Shown piece after piece: positions 7,954-15,099 of a DNA stretch of 16,739 nucleotides (the first letter of the stretch is position 1; every line of letters starts with the position of its first letter). The notes under the pieces are model-generated. The model worked only from the letters and a program-made list of their open reading frames with translations. It searched no databases and was not told where the DNA came from. The translations under genes were made by a program, and so were the position numbers. Source of the DNA: an uncultured Loktanella sp. (GTDB lineage Bacteria; Pseudomonadota; Alphaproteobacteria; Rhodobacterales; Rhodobacteraceae); the NCBI GenBank assembly GCA_913061335.1, contig CAJXTP010000038.1, positions 1 to 16,739 on the forward strand, read 5' to 3'.

Positions 7954-8503
7954 TTAGACGGCCTCTTTTACGGCGCTGAGGAATTGCTGCGTGCCTTCTC
8001 TTTTTGCGTTTCGAAGAAGCTCGGGTGCTGGTCCTTCTTGTCGGCCATGCCAAAAGTTCAAGCAATTCTTCACCACGGTCCTGCGCTTCGCCTTTAGAAA
8101 GTCTAAGCACTTGCGCTGGGCCCTTCATACAGTTCTGGATCGCCGTCCTATGTGGAAACAGATTGAAGTGCTGAAAACACATGCCAATATCAGAACGACG
8201 TTCGCGCAGATGACGTTCGTTGGAATCAATAAGCTGCCCGCCCTATTCCATATGCGTCAGCGGTTTGCCGTCAACATAGATGACCCCACCGTTGATCTTT
8301 TCAAGCGTCATGAGCATCCGCAAAACGGTTGTCTTACCAGACCCAGACGGCCCAATAACTGATACCATTTCACCTGCGGCAACGCCCAAATCTTGGTCGT
8401 CCAAAACCACCAATGACCCATATGCTTTACGCACTTTCTTGAAACTCACCATCGGCGGTGTATCGCCTGCTATTTCCAGCGGAAAACCTGACATATCTTG
8501 CAT
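7954..8503 (-). pseudogene. Decayed ABC-transporter ATPase (EhuA/GlnQ type)
   Basis: The start is intact: FKKVRKAYGSLVVLDD, then Walker A GPSGSGKTT and MLMTLEKINGGVIYVDG. An in-frame TAG (8243-8245) follows HME, and the frame continues with ERHLRERRSDIGMCFQHFNL (Q-loop) and GEELLELL. Near 8040 the frame shifts to GMADKKDQHPS, then jumps straight to FFETQKE and, after another shift, GTQQFLSAVKEAV with stop at 7954-7956, which is the usual C-terminus of this family. About 90 residues are lost, including the LSGGQ signature, Walker B and H-loop. The family is about 250 residues; here only some 180 codons of sequence remain. Start codon ATG 8503 follows the permease stop by two bases. In this family the ATPase powers uptake of polar amino acids or ectoine. 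Confidence 0.88.
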
Positions 8504-8505
8504 AT

Positions 8506-8820
8506 TTACATTCCTAATTTGCGGCGGACAAAACCTTCGAAGCGTCGGATAAGACCTGCAGCAGGCAGTGATAAAGCGAGAAAGATGATACTTACCAACG
8601 TGTAGGCTTCCAAAAATCGCTAGTGCTCAGACCCAATTGCATTCGCAGTATGGATGAGCTCGGCAACGCCGATAATTGACAACATCGGGGTGTCCTTAAA
8701 AATACCCACAAGGTAGTTGCCCAAACCAGCAATGGCGGGCGGGATCGCTTGCGGGATTATAACGCGACTATAAGTCTTGAACGTCGACATGTTCAAAGCC
8801 GTAAAGCCAACAAGAAAACC
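8506..8820 (-). pseudogene. Decayed ABC-transporter permease, C-terminal fragment (EhuD/HisM type)
   Basis: Readable residues are ALNMSTFKTYSRVIIPQAIP, the cytoplasmic EAA-type loop that contacts the ATPase, then PPAIAGLGNYLVGIFKDTP, MLSIIGVAELIHTANAIGSEH, a TAG (8620-8622), and in the same frame RFLEAYTLVSIIFLALSLPA and GLIRRFEGFVRRKLGM with the true stop at 8506-8508. This is the last 100 or so residues of a roughly 217-residue permease; the N-terminal membrane segments are gone. At about 8820 the frame runs without a break into solute-binding-protein sequence, so a deletion has joined the two genes and removed the expected second permease between them. Confidence 0.85.
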
Positions 8821-9481
8821 TTGGTCTTCATGGCGGAAACCGATGCCAGCAAAGTTTTTGCTCCAGATTGGCATAAGTGAGTTGTCACCTAGTTCGATTT
8901 CATCATGTGCCTAAGCGAGATGCGATGCTTCGAAATAAGTCAAAATCGCTGTATCTGCCCGGCCAGCTTTCAAGGCTGCAACCATTTCTGTTGGGCCCAG
9001 TACCTGCATCGAGTGATCATTGTAGATACCAACGCGTTTTGCTGCTTCAACGGTGTTGTCGCCAACACCCGTCACCATAATATGGCCGCCACACAAGTTA
9101 TCGGCATAATTGGCAATGATGTTTGGAATTCTCGCAGGAACCAAAACCGCATCACCGGCCTTTGCAACTGGCTCTGAAAACGAGACGTTCTCGAAACGTG
9201 AACCAAGAACATACATATCTCCAGTGATCAGGTCGAAACGTTCCGCTTTCAGGCCAGGGATCAGTCCGCCCCAGTCACCAACAACAGGCTCTATGTTTGT
9301 CGGCCCATTTTGGCGAGAACTTCGATTGCGATGTCGATTGTGAAGCCCCGGAGTGAAGTGTTCGTAAAACCGATGCGTGTGGTTTCACAGGCTTTGATCC
9401 GGTCAGTGAGTGGCCTCGCAAGCAATGTTGTAGTCGCCAGAGCAAGTCCAGCTGCGATAAGAGTTTTTGTAAATACATAGC
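8821..9481 (-). pseudogene. Decayed polar amino acid solute-binding protein (EhuB type)
   Basis: A signal-peptide-like stretch FTKTLIAAGLALATTTLLA (about 9470-9412) has lost an in-frame start codon. It is followed by RIKACETTRIGFTN and IAIEVLAKMGRQT, then TAG at about 9282. After a frame change come EPVVGDWGGLIPGLKAERFD, LITGDMYVLGSRFENVSFSE and MVAALKAGRADTAILTYFEA. A TAG (8911-8913) precedes NFAGIGFRHEDQ, the start of the family's C-terminal region, where sequence stops matching and permease sequence begins. The family is periplasmic, about 280 residues, and binds ectoine or other polar amino acids in EhuB members. The true ligand here is unknown. It is divergent from the Lrp-type gene, a normal arrangement for regulator and transporter. 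Confidence 0.82.
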
Positions 9482-9491
9482 ATAAATTTCT

Positions 9492-9935
9492 TTGTGCCGT
9501 AGGTGTCGCAGAGATGCGTTGCAGTCAGCCCAACCCAAGGGGATTTCTTTGAAACCACCTACGCACAGACGTTATGTCCTTGGCAGATTGTGTCCTGCAA
9601 ATCCCGCTTTATTGTTCGGTGTTCCCCATTTTTCATCCTCGGTTCTGTCACCAAAAGAGCTTGGTCGCGAGATGACTGTAATTGTTCAGGTCATGCTCGA
9701 ACGGGAAAGCCGCATGCATCTAGATGCCTTCAAGCGATCAATGCGAAATGCGCCCGCTGTGCAGCAATGTTACTATGCAACCGGTGAGGCTGATTTCATA
9801 CTCGTTGTCATCGTCAAGGACATCAACGAATACGAAGAATTCACGCAAGAATATTTCTTTGATCAATCCAACGTGAACAAATTCACGTCATCAATTGTCA
9901 TGGACCGCGTCAAAATCTCTCTCGATATTTTATGA
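9492..9935 (+). pseudogene. Lrp/AsnC-family regulator remnant with ligand-binding (RAM) domain only
   Basis: From about 9642 the frame gives VLSPKELGREMTVIVQVMLE, SRMHLDAFKRSMRNAPAVQQ, CYYATGEADFILVVIVKDIN and FTSSIVMDRVKISLDIL, a complete RAM domain as found in Lrp/AsnC regulators, which bind amino acids and oligomerise. Upstream, the 50 or so residues open back to ATG 9492 are rich in Arg, Cys and Pro and show no helix-turn-helix, and neither other plus-strand frame restores one. Lrp proteins normally have about 150 residues with the DNA-binding domain first, so that part appears destroyed. An alternative is translation from ATG 9672 as a stand-alone RAM protein, which exists in nature, but its ribosome site is poor. 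The gene probably once controlled the divergent transporter and the ammonia-lyase operon. Confidence 0.7.
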
Positions 9936-10023
9936 GTACGCCAAGCGGTTTTTAGCCAAACTGCGGTTGCAGGCCTTTGGGTCGCATTCCACTATTATGG
10001 TATGCTCTAGCTTAGGTGTTAGG

Positions 10024-10100
10024 TGGTGGCGTGAGGGAGACTTGAACTCCCGACCTATCGATTATGAGTCGATCGCTCTAACCAACTGAGCTACCGCGCC
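10024..10100 (-). tRNA. tRNA-Met (CAU anticodon, elongator type)
   Basis: The minus strand folds as a full cloverleaf: acceptor GGCGCGG with TCACGCC, D-arm GCTC/GAGC around AGTTGGTTA, anticodon stem ATCGA/TCGAT around loop CTCATAA (anticodon CAU), T-arm GGGAG/CTCCC around TTCAAGT, discriminator A, and an encoded CCA at 10026-10024. It lacks the mispaired first base of initiator tRNA, and the body resembles elongator tRNA-Met rather than the CAU tRNA-Ile2. The acceptor stem has one C-A mismatch (position 5 with 68) and one G-U pair (7-66). Confidence 0.93.
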
Positions 10101-10206
10101 ATCGAGGCCTCAATTAGGCAATGCGGGCAGGGCTGTCAAACCGATTCTTGGTTTCATCTTGGCTTTTACGCACATAGGGTTCGGGATAGGCAGTAGGAGC
10201 AGGTAA

Positions 10207-13200
10207 ATGAGCCAAAAAGCGTGGGAATTTTGGATCGATCGCGGTGGCACGTTTACGGATGTTGTCGGGCTTTCGCCGGATGGTGCTGTTGTGACGCATA
10301 AACTGTTGTCCGAGAATCCTGATCGCTACGCGGATGCGGCTGTGCAGGGTATAAAAGACCTGATGGGCACTGACACACCTGCCGCAGGATCTATTCGCGC
10401 CGTCAAGATGGGAACCACTGTCGCGACAAACGCGCTGTTGGAACGCAAGGGCGAAGATGTGCTGCTGCTGATCACCCAAGGGTTCCGCGATTTGCTGCGC
10501 ATTGGCTATCAAAACCGCCCGCGTTTGTTTGACCTCAATATCCAGCGACCGGACCTTTTGTATTCCGATGTCGCTGAAATTCCCGAACGATTGGATGCCG
10601 ACGGGGTTATTGTGACCGCTTTGGACGCCGCTGCGGCTCGTGCCGCGTTGCAGGCTTCATTTGATCGCGGCGTGTGCGCCGTGGCCATCGCGTTCTTGCA
10701 TGGCTATCTGAACCCCGCCCACGAGCTTGTGGTTGCAGATATCGCCCGCGAGATTGGCTTTACCCAAGTATCGGTGTCGCATCAGGTGTCCCGCCTTGCG
10801 AAATTGGTTGGGCGTGGCGACACGACGGTTGTTGATGCCTATCTGTCTCCGATTTTGCGCCGCTATGTTGATCAGGTTGCAGATGCGCTTGATGTCGGGC
10901 ACGTGTGCGAACGGCTGCTGTTTATGCAATCAAATGGCGGGTTGACCGATGCAGGTCTTTTCCAAGGCAAGGACGCGATTTTATCTGGTCCCGCGGGTGG
11001 CATTGTCGGGATGGTTAAGACCGGCGCACAAGCGGGACTTGACCGTCTGATCGGGTTCGATATGGGCGGGACAAGCACAGACGTCAGTCACTATGCTGGC
11101 GTGTTTGAACGATCATTCGAAACTGAAGTTGCCGGCGTGCGTATGCGTGCACCAATGATGGATATTCATACCGTGGCCGCTGGTGGCGGGTCGATTTGTA
11201 CGTTCCGTGATGGTCGGTTTCAGGTTGGACCGGAAAGTGCGGGCGCTGATCCGGGTCCAGCGTGTTACCGCCGTGGCGGGCCACTGACAGTGACCGATTG
11301 CAACGTAATGCTAGGTAAGCTGTCGCCTGCGCATTTCCCCGCAGTGTTTGGGCCGAAAGGTGACCAACAGTTGGACGCCGATGTGGTCGCTCAGAAATTC
11401 ACCGCGTTGGCGGGTGAGATTGCTACTGCAACAGGCGATGCCCCGCGCAGCCCCGCCGATCTGGCCACTGGATTCTTGCGCATTGCGGTGGATAATATGG
11501 CCAATGCCATTCGAAAAATCAGCGTGCAGCGAGGTCATGATGTGACTGGCTATACGTTGCAGTGCTTTGGTGGGGCAGGTGGGCAGCATGCTTGTTTGGT
11601 CGCCGATGCATTGGGCATGAGCCGCGTCTTTGTGCATCCGCATGCTGGCGTTTTGTCCGCATACGGGATGGGCTTGGCCGAGGTCCGTGCCCTGCGAGAG
11701 ATGCAAGTCGATGTACCATTAGAACAGATCGAAATCGCGCAAACCGCCTTGGATGAGATCAGCGCCGAGGCGCTGGACGAGGTCCATGCCCAAGGGTTCG
11801 CGGATGCCACTGTTACGGCTGTGGCCCATGTGCGCTATGACGGGTCGCACCAACCACTGGAGGTTCCTTTCGGCGACGTGGCAGCCCTGCAAGCGGCGTT
11901 CGAGGCCGCACATCAGCAGCGGTTTGGCTTTACGTCACCAGAGCGGGCTATCGTTTTTGAAATGGTCAGCGCAGAGGCATTGGGTGCCAGCCCCGACCAA
12001 CCTGACATGGTGACCCCACAGGCCAAAGGCGATGCGGTGGCGATTGCGCAGACCGACGTGTCCTATGGGGATGGCCGCAATTTTACGCCGATCTATGACC
12101 GGACCACGCTGGGCATTGGGCAAACGATTACGGGTCCTGCGATCATTCTGGAACCCACGGGGACCAATGTGGTTGAACCTGGATGGCGGGCTGTGGTGGA
12201 CAGTTTGGGCAACTTGATTTTGGACCGCATTGGCGCGGTCGCGCGTCCGCCTGCTGCTGGCACCAAAGCTGACCCTGTTGTGCTTGAGGTCATGAGCAAT
12301 TTGTTCATGTCGGTCGCAGATGAAATGGGCGCAACGCTTGCCAACACCAGCTGGTCGGTGAACATCAAAGAACGGCTGGATTTCTCTTGCGCGATCTTTG
12401 ATGCAAACGGCGATCTGGTGGCCAACGCGCCGCATGTGCCGGTGCACCTTGGGTCAATGTCTGACAGCATCAAAACAATTATGCGGTTGCGACCCGATGC
12501 GGCGGACGGCGATGCATATATGCTCAACTCACCCTATAATGGCGGCACACATCTGCCGGATGTCACCGTTGTGACACCGATTTTTGTGGCTGGCAAAGCC
12601 GCGTTCTGGATGGGCAGTCGCGGGCATCACGCCGATATCGGCGGGCGGACACCTGGGTCAGGCCCACCTGACAGCCAGCACATCGAAGAAGAAGGCGTGC
12701 TGATCGACAACATGCAGCTAGTGCGCGCTGGACGCCTGCTGGATGCGGACGCGCGGGCGTTGCTTGGGTCTGGCAAATATCCGTGCAGGAATATTGATCA
12801 AAACATGGCTGACCTGAAGGCCCAAGTCGCGGCCAATGAAACCGGACGGCAAGCGCTGCTTAAGGTCTGTACGGCTTATGGCGCAGACGTAGTGACGGCT
12901 TATATGGCGCATGTGCAAGACAATGCCGCTGAAAGCGTCGCACGTGTTATTGCGGGTCTGTCTGACGGGCAGTTCAGCTATCCGATGGATGAAGGGCAGG
13001 TCATTAAGGTCGCAGTATCCATCGACCGTAAATCACGGCGGGCCACTGTCGATTTTACCGGTACATCTGACCAGCACACAGGCAATTACAACGCGCCATT
13101 CGCCGTGTGCCGCGCGGTGGTGCTTTATGTGTTCCGCACGCTTGTGGGCTGTGACATTCCGCTGAATGAAGGATGCCTTGCGCCGATCACAATCATTGCG

Positions 13201-13791
13201 CCGGAAGGGTCGATGCTGAACCCTGCATATCCAGCGGCGGTCATCGCTGGCAATACCGAAGTATCACAAGCGGTGTGCAATGCGCTGTTTGGTGCGCTGG
13301 GCGTGTTGGCTGCGTCCCAAGGGACGATGAACAACTTTATCTGGGGCAACGCGGATTTCCAGAACTACGAAACCATTGCAGGAGGGGCTGGCGCGGGTGA
13401 TGGGTTTGTGGGTTGCGACGCCGTTCAAAGCCATATGACCAACACGCGGATGACGGACCCGGAGATTTTGGAAAAGCGGTTCCCTGTGCGGCTCGAGGCA
13501 TTCGGGATTGCCGATGGGACTGGTGGGACCGGAAAATGGCGCGGTGGTCATGGATCTTATCGACGTATGCGGTTTTTGGTTCCTACGACCGTGACAACAT
13601 TATGTTCACACCGTGTGGTGCCACCGTTTGGCGCGCAAGGCGGTACGGCTGGGATGGTTGGCGAAAATGCAGTTGCTCTGCCTGATGGCGCGCGGCGTGT
13701 GTTGCGCGGCAACGATGAAATTGATTTGCCAGCGGGCGGTGTGTTCGAGCTGCGCACACCGGGTGGTGGCGGATGGGGGAAGATGGGTTAA
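10207..13791 (+). CDS. Fused hydantoinase A/B protein (5-oxoprolinase, ATP-hydrolysing, type)
   Basis: This 1194-residue protein joins the hydantoinase A (HyuA) and hydantoinase B (HyuB) units in one chain, as in eukaryotic and many bacterial 5-oxoprolinases, which open the lactam ring of 5-oxoproline to glutamate using ATP. N-methylhydantoinases and acetone carboxylases share the fold. The HyuA part starts with DRGGTFTDVVG (11-21), an ATP-binding signature of the ASKHA fold, continues with MGTTVATNALLERKGE and a second phosphate motif GFDMGGTSTDVSHYAG (about 283-298). HyuB begins near residue 688 (LEVMSNLFMSVADEMGATL) and includes HVPVHLGSMSDS, GGTHLPDVTVV, GSRGHHADIGG and the glycine-rich C-terminus TPGGGGWGKMG. 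Start ATG has AGGAG at 10195-10199, seven bases upstream. Length and frame are normal. It is 34 bases ahead of the hydroxyisourate hydrolase gene, so an operon is likely. Confidence 0.9.
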   Translation: MSQKAWEFWIDRGGTFTDVVGLSPDGAVVTHKLLSENPDRYADAAVQGIKDLMGTDTPAAGSIRAVKMGTTVATNALLERKGEDVLLLITQGFRDLLRIGYQNRPRLFDLNIQRPDLLYSDVAEIPERLDADGVIVTALDAAAARAALQASFDRGVCAVAIAFLHGYLNPAHELVVADIAREIGFTQVSVSHQVSRLAKLVGRGDTTVVDAYLSPILRRYVDQVADALDVGHVCERLLFMQSNGGLTDAGLFQGKDAILSGPAGGIVGMVKTGAQAGLDRLIGFDMGGTSTDVSHYAGVFERSFETEVAGVRMRAPMMDIHTVAAGGGSICTFRDGRFQVGPESAGADPGPACYRRGGPLTVTDCNVMLGKLSPAHFPAVFGPKGDQQLDADVVAQKFTALAGEIATATGDAPRSPADLATGFLRIAVDNMANAIRKISVQRGHDVTGYTLQCFGGAGGQHACLVADALGMSRVFVHPHAGVLSAYGMGLAEVRALREMQVDVPLEQIEIAQTALDEISAEALDEVHAQGFADATVTAVAHVRYDGSHQPLEVPFGDVAALQAAFEAAHQQRFGFTSPERAIVFEMVSAEALGASPDQPDMVTPQAKGDAVAIAQTDVSYGDGRNFTPIYDRTTLGIGQTITGPAIILEPTGTNVVEPGWRAVVDSLGNLILDRIGAVARPPAAGTKADPVVLEVMSNLFMSVADEMGATLANTSWSVNIKERLDFSCAIFDANGDLVANAPHVPVHLGSMSDSIKTIMRLRPDAADGDAYMLNSPYNGGTHLPDVTVVTPIFVAGKAAFWMGSRGHHADIGGRTPGSGPPDSQHIEEEGVLIDNMQLVRAGRLLDADARALLGSGKYPCRNIDQNMADLKAQVAANETGRQALLKVCTAYGADVVTAYMAHVQDNAAESVARVIAGLSDGQFSYPMDEGQVIKVAVSIDRKSRRATVDFTGTSDQHTGNYNAPFAVCRAVVLYVFRTLVGCDIPLNEGCLAPITIIAPEGSMLNPAYPAAVIAGNTEVSQAVCNALFGALGVLAASQGTMNNFIWGNADFQNYETIAGGAGAGDGFVGCDAVQSHMTNTRMTDPEILEKRFPVRLEAFGIADGTGGTGKWRGGHGSYRRMRFLVPTTVTTLCSHRVVPPFGAQGGTAGMVGENAVALPDGARRVLRGNDEIDLPAGGVFELRTPGGGGWGKMG

Positions 13792-13825
13792 AACCCATCC
13801 TACGCAAAATAGTAAAGGGGCTGAC

Positions 13826-14185
13826 ATGCCGACAGGATATTTGACCACACATGTGTTAGACACAGCCATTGGCCGTCCGGCGGTCGAAATGAAGGTAGAA
13901 CTGTACCGCATCGACCGCGGCCATTGGCAGCACATTGTGACCGCAACAACCAATGCAGATGGGCGCACAGATGGTCCGATTTTGCCGTCAGAGGCGTTTT
14001 TGATCGGTCAATATGAGCTACTGTTTTACGCAGGCGATTACTTGCACAAATTCCGTCCGCCCGCAGATGGGCCTCGGTTCCTTGATCAAATTCCCATTCG
14101 GTTTGGGGTCAGTGACCGCAACCAGCACTATCACGTGCCCCTGCTGCTCACCCCGTTCAGCTATTCCACGTATCGCGGCAGCTAG
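13826..14185 (+). CDS. uraH: 5-hydroxyisourate hydrolase (transthyretin-like protein)
   Basis: This 119-residue enzyme hydrolyses 5-hydroxyisourate, the product of urate oxidation, to OHCU on the way to allantoin. Diagnostic features are LTTHVLD near the start with His9, the DGR segment with Arg47, HYHVPLLLTPFSYSTYRGS at the end with His103, and the C-terminal YRGS tetrapeptide that separates true hydrolases from transthyretins. The start at 13826 is chosen over the longer open frame from 13613 because the family begins at this methionine and AAGGGG ends five bases before it. No signal peptide is present, so it is cytoplasmic. It follows the hydantoinase/oxoprolinase gene by 34 bases. Urate oxidase, OHCU decarboxylase and allantoinase genes are not in the window. 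Its TAG stop overlaps the stop of the convergent epimerase gene. Confidence 0.95.
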   Translation: MPTGYLTTHVLDTAIGRPAVEMKVELYRIDRGHWQHIVTATTNADGRTDGPILPSEAFLIGQYELLFYAGDYLHKFRPPADGPRFLDQIPIRFGVSDRNQHYHVPLLLTPFSYSTYRGS

Positions 14186-15099
14186 CGGCTGAAACGCCAT
14201 TGGGTCGTCTGCTCGTAGGTGGCGCCCTCGAGCAGACGGATGCTTGGAAACTTGCGGTTATTGGGCGCGTCCGGCCAGCTTTGCGCCTCAATGGCCAGCG
14301 CCTCGAACGGGTGAGGGGTGTCGCGACCGTCAAAGATTTGAACGCCTGCTTCAGTCGTTGCCAGCGTCATCTGAACGCCTAACATCCCTGACAGCGTTAG
14401 GACGTCGCGCAGAGGCAGGCGCGTATCAGACAGGCAGAAATTATTGTCAAAGTGATCGGTGCCAACCTCCACTTGCCGTGATGTTCGGAAGTCCATTGAG
14501 GTGTCGGTGACGTGCGCAATCTCACCTGTTGGGCAATTGTCTACTGTGCACGGCAAAAAGCGATCGGCGGCAATTTGCAGATGATGACCAGACCAATCGG
14601 CTGCCCCATCAAGGTTCCAATAACTGTGATTGGCGAAACTCATCACTGTGTCCGCATCTGTCGTGCCTGTGATGTCCATCGTCAAATTGGCGGGCGTTGA
14701 AACAGTATAGGTGGCCCGCACAACCCGATTCCCAGGCAGTCCGCACATCCCGTCAGGCAGCTTGATTTCAAGTGTGACGGTGTCGTCCGTCTGGTCAACG
14801 ACAGTCCAGTCTTGCCGGTGGGTTCCACTTTTGCCCGAATGCAGGTGGATACGGCCATCTTGGTTGCGTTCCAACTCGTGCATCATGCCGTCGATTTTGA
14901 CTCGTGCATTGCTAATACGGTTCACAACCGGTCCAATGAGCGCCCCATGATAACGCCAGTCGCCCTGATAGTCAGACAGGGCATCAGGTGCGCAGGTGAG
15001 GTTGTGTTCAACGCCCGCAAGTCGGACGTCTTGGACCACGGCCCCCCATGTCAGGATGTGTACAGTCAGGTCGCCGGCGGTCAGGATAATAGGGGTCAT
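14182..15099 (-). CDS. galM: Aldose 1-epimerase (galactose mutarotase)
   Basis: This 305-residue protein has the GalM beta-sandwich signatures: GPVVNRISNARV (Asn60, Arg61), HLHSG (85-89), FANHSYWNL (155-163, catalytic acid His158), DHFDNNFCL, and IEAQSWPDAPN (catalytic base Glu271). It interconverts the alpha and beta anomers of galactose and related sugars. A TTG start at 15111 is possible, but ATG 15099 is preferred because it forms a four-base ATGA overlap with the stop of the upstream beta-galactosidase, showing translational coupling. The pair makes sense: beta-galactosidase releases beta-galactose, which the epimerase converts to the anomer used by the next enzyme. The stop shares the CTAG at 14182-14185 with the hydroxyisourate hydrolase stop. 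Confidence 0.92.
   Translation of the reverse strand: MTPIILTAGDLTVHILTWGAVVQDVRLAGVEHNLTCAPDALSDYQGDWRYHGALIGPVVNRISNARVKIDGMMHELERNQDGRIHLHSGKSGTHRQDWTVVDQTDDTVTLEIKLPDGMCGLPGNRVVRATYTVSTPANLTMDITGTTDADTVMSFANHSYWNLDGAADWSGHHLQIAADRFLPCTVDNCPTGEIAHVTDTSMDFRTSRQVEVGTDHFDNNFCLSDTRLPLRDVLTLSGMLGVQMTLATTEAGVQIFDGRDTPHPFEALAIEAQSWPDAPNNRKFPSIRLLEGATYEQTTQWRFSR

Noticed and set aside
8243..8913. Three in-frame TAG codons (8243, 8620, 8911) in the transporter genes as possible amber recoding or readthrough.
   Set aside because: The same genes carry frameshifts and large deletions that readthrough cannot repair, neighbouring pseudogenes carry TGA and TAA as well, and intact genes here end in TAG (uraH, galM, SDR). 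Ordinary decay explains them.
10024..10100. tRNA gene as an integration (att) site for a mobile island covering 2.3-9.9 kb.
   Set aside because: I saw no integrase gene, no transposase and no second copy of the tRNA 3' end in the window.
13613..13825. Longer start for hydroxyisourate hydrolase at 13613.
   Set aside because: This would add 71 residues read from inside the upstream hydantoinase gene; the family N-terminus and ribosome site fit ATG 13826.
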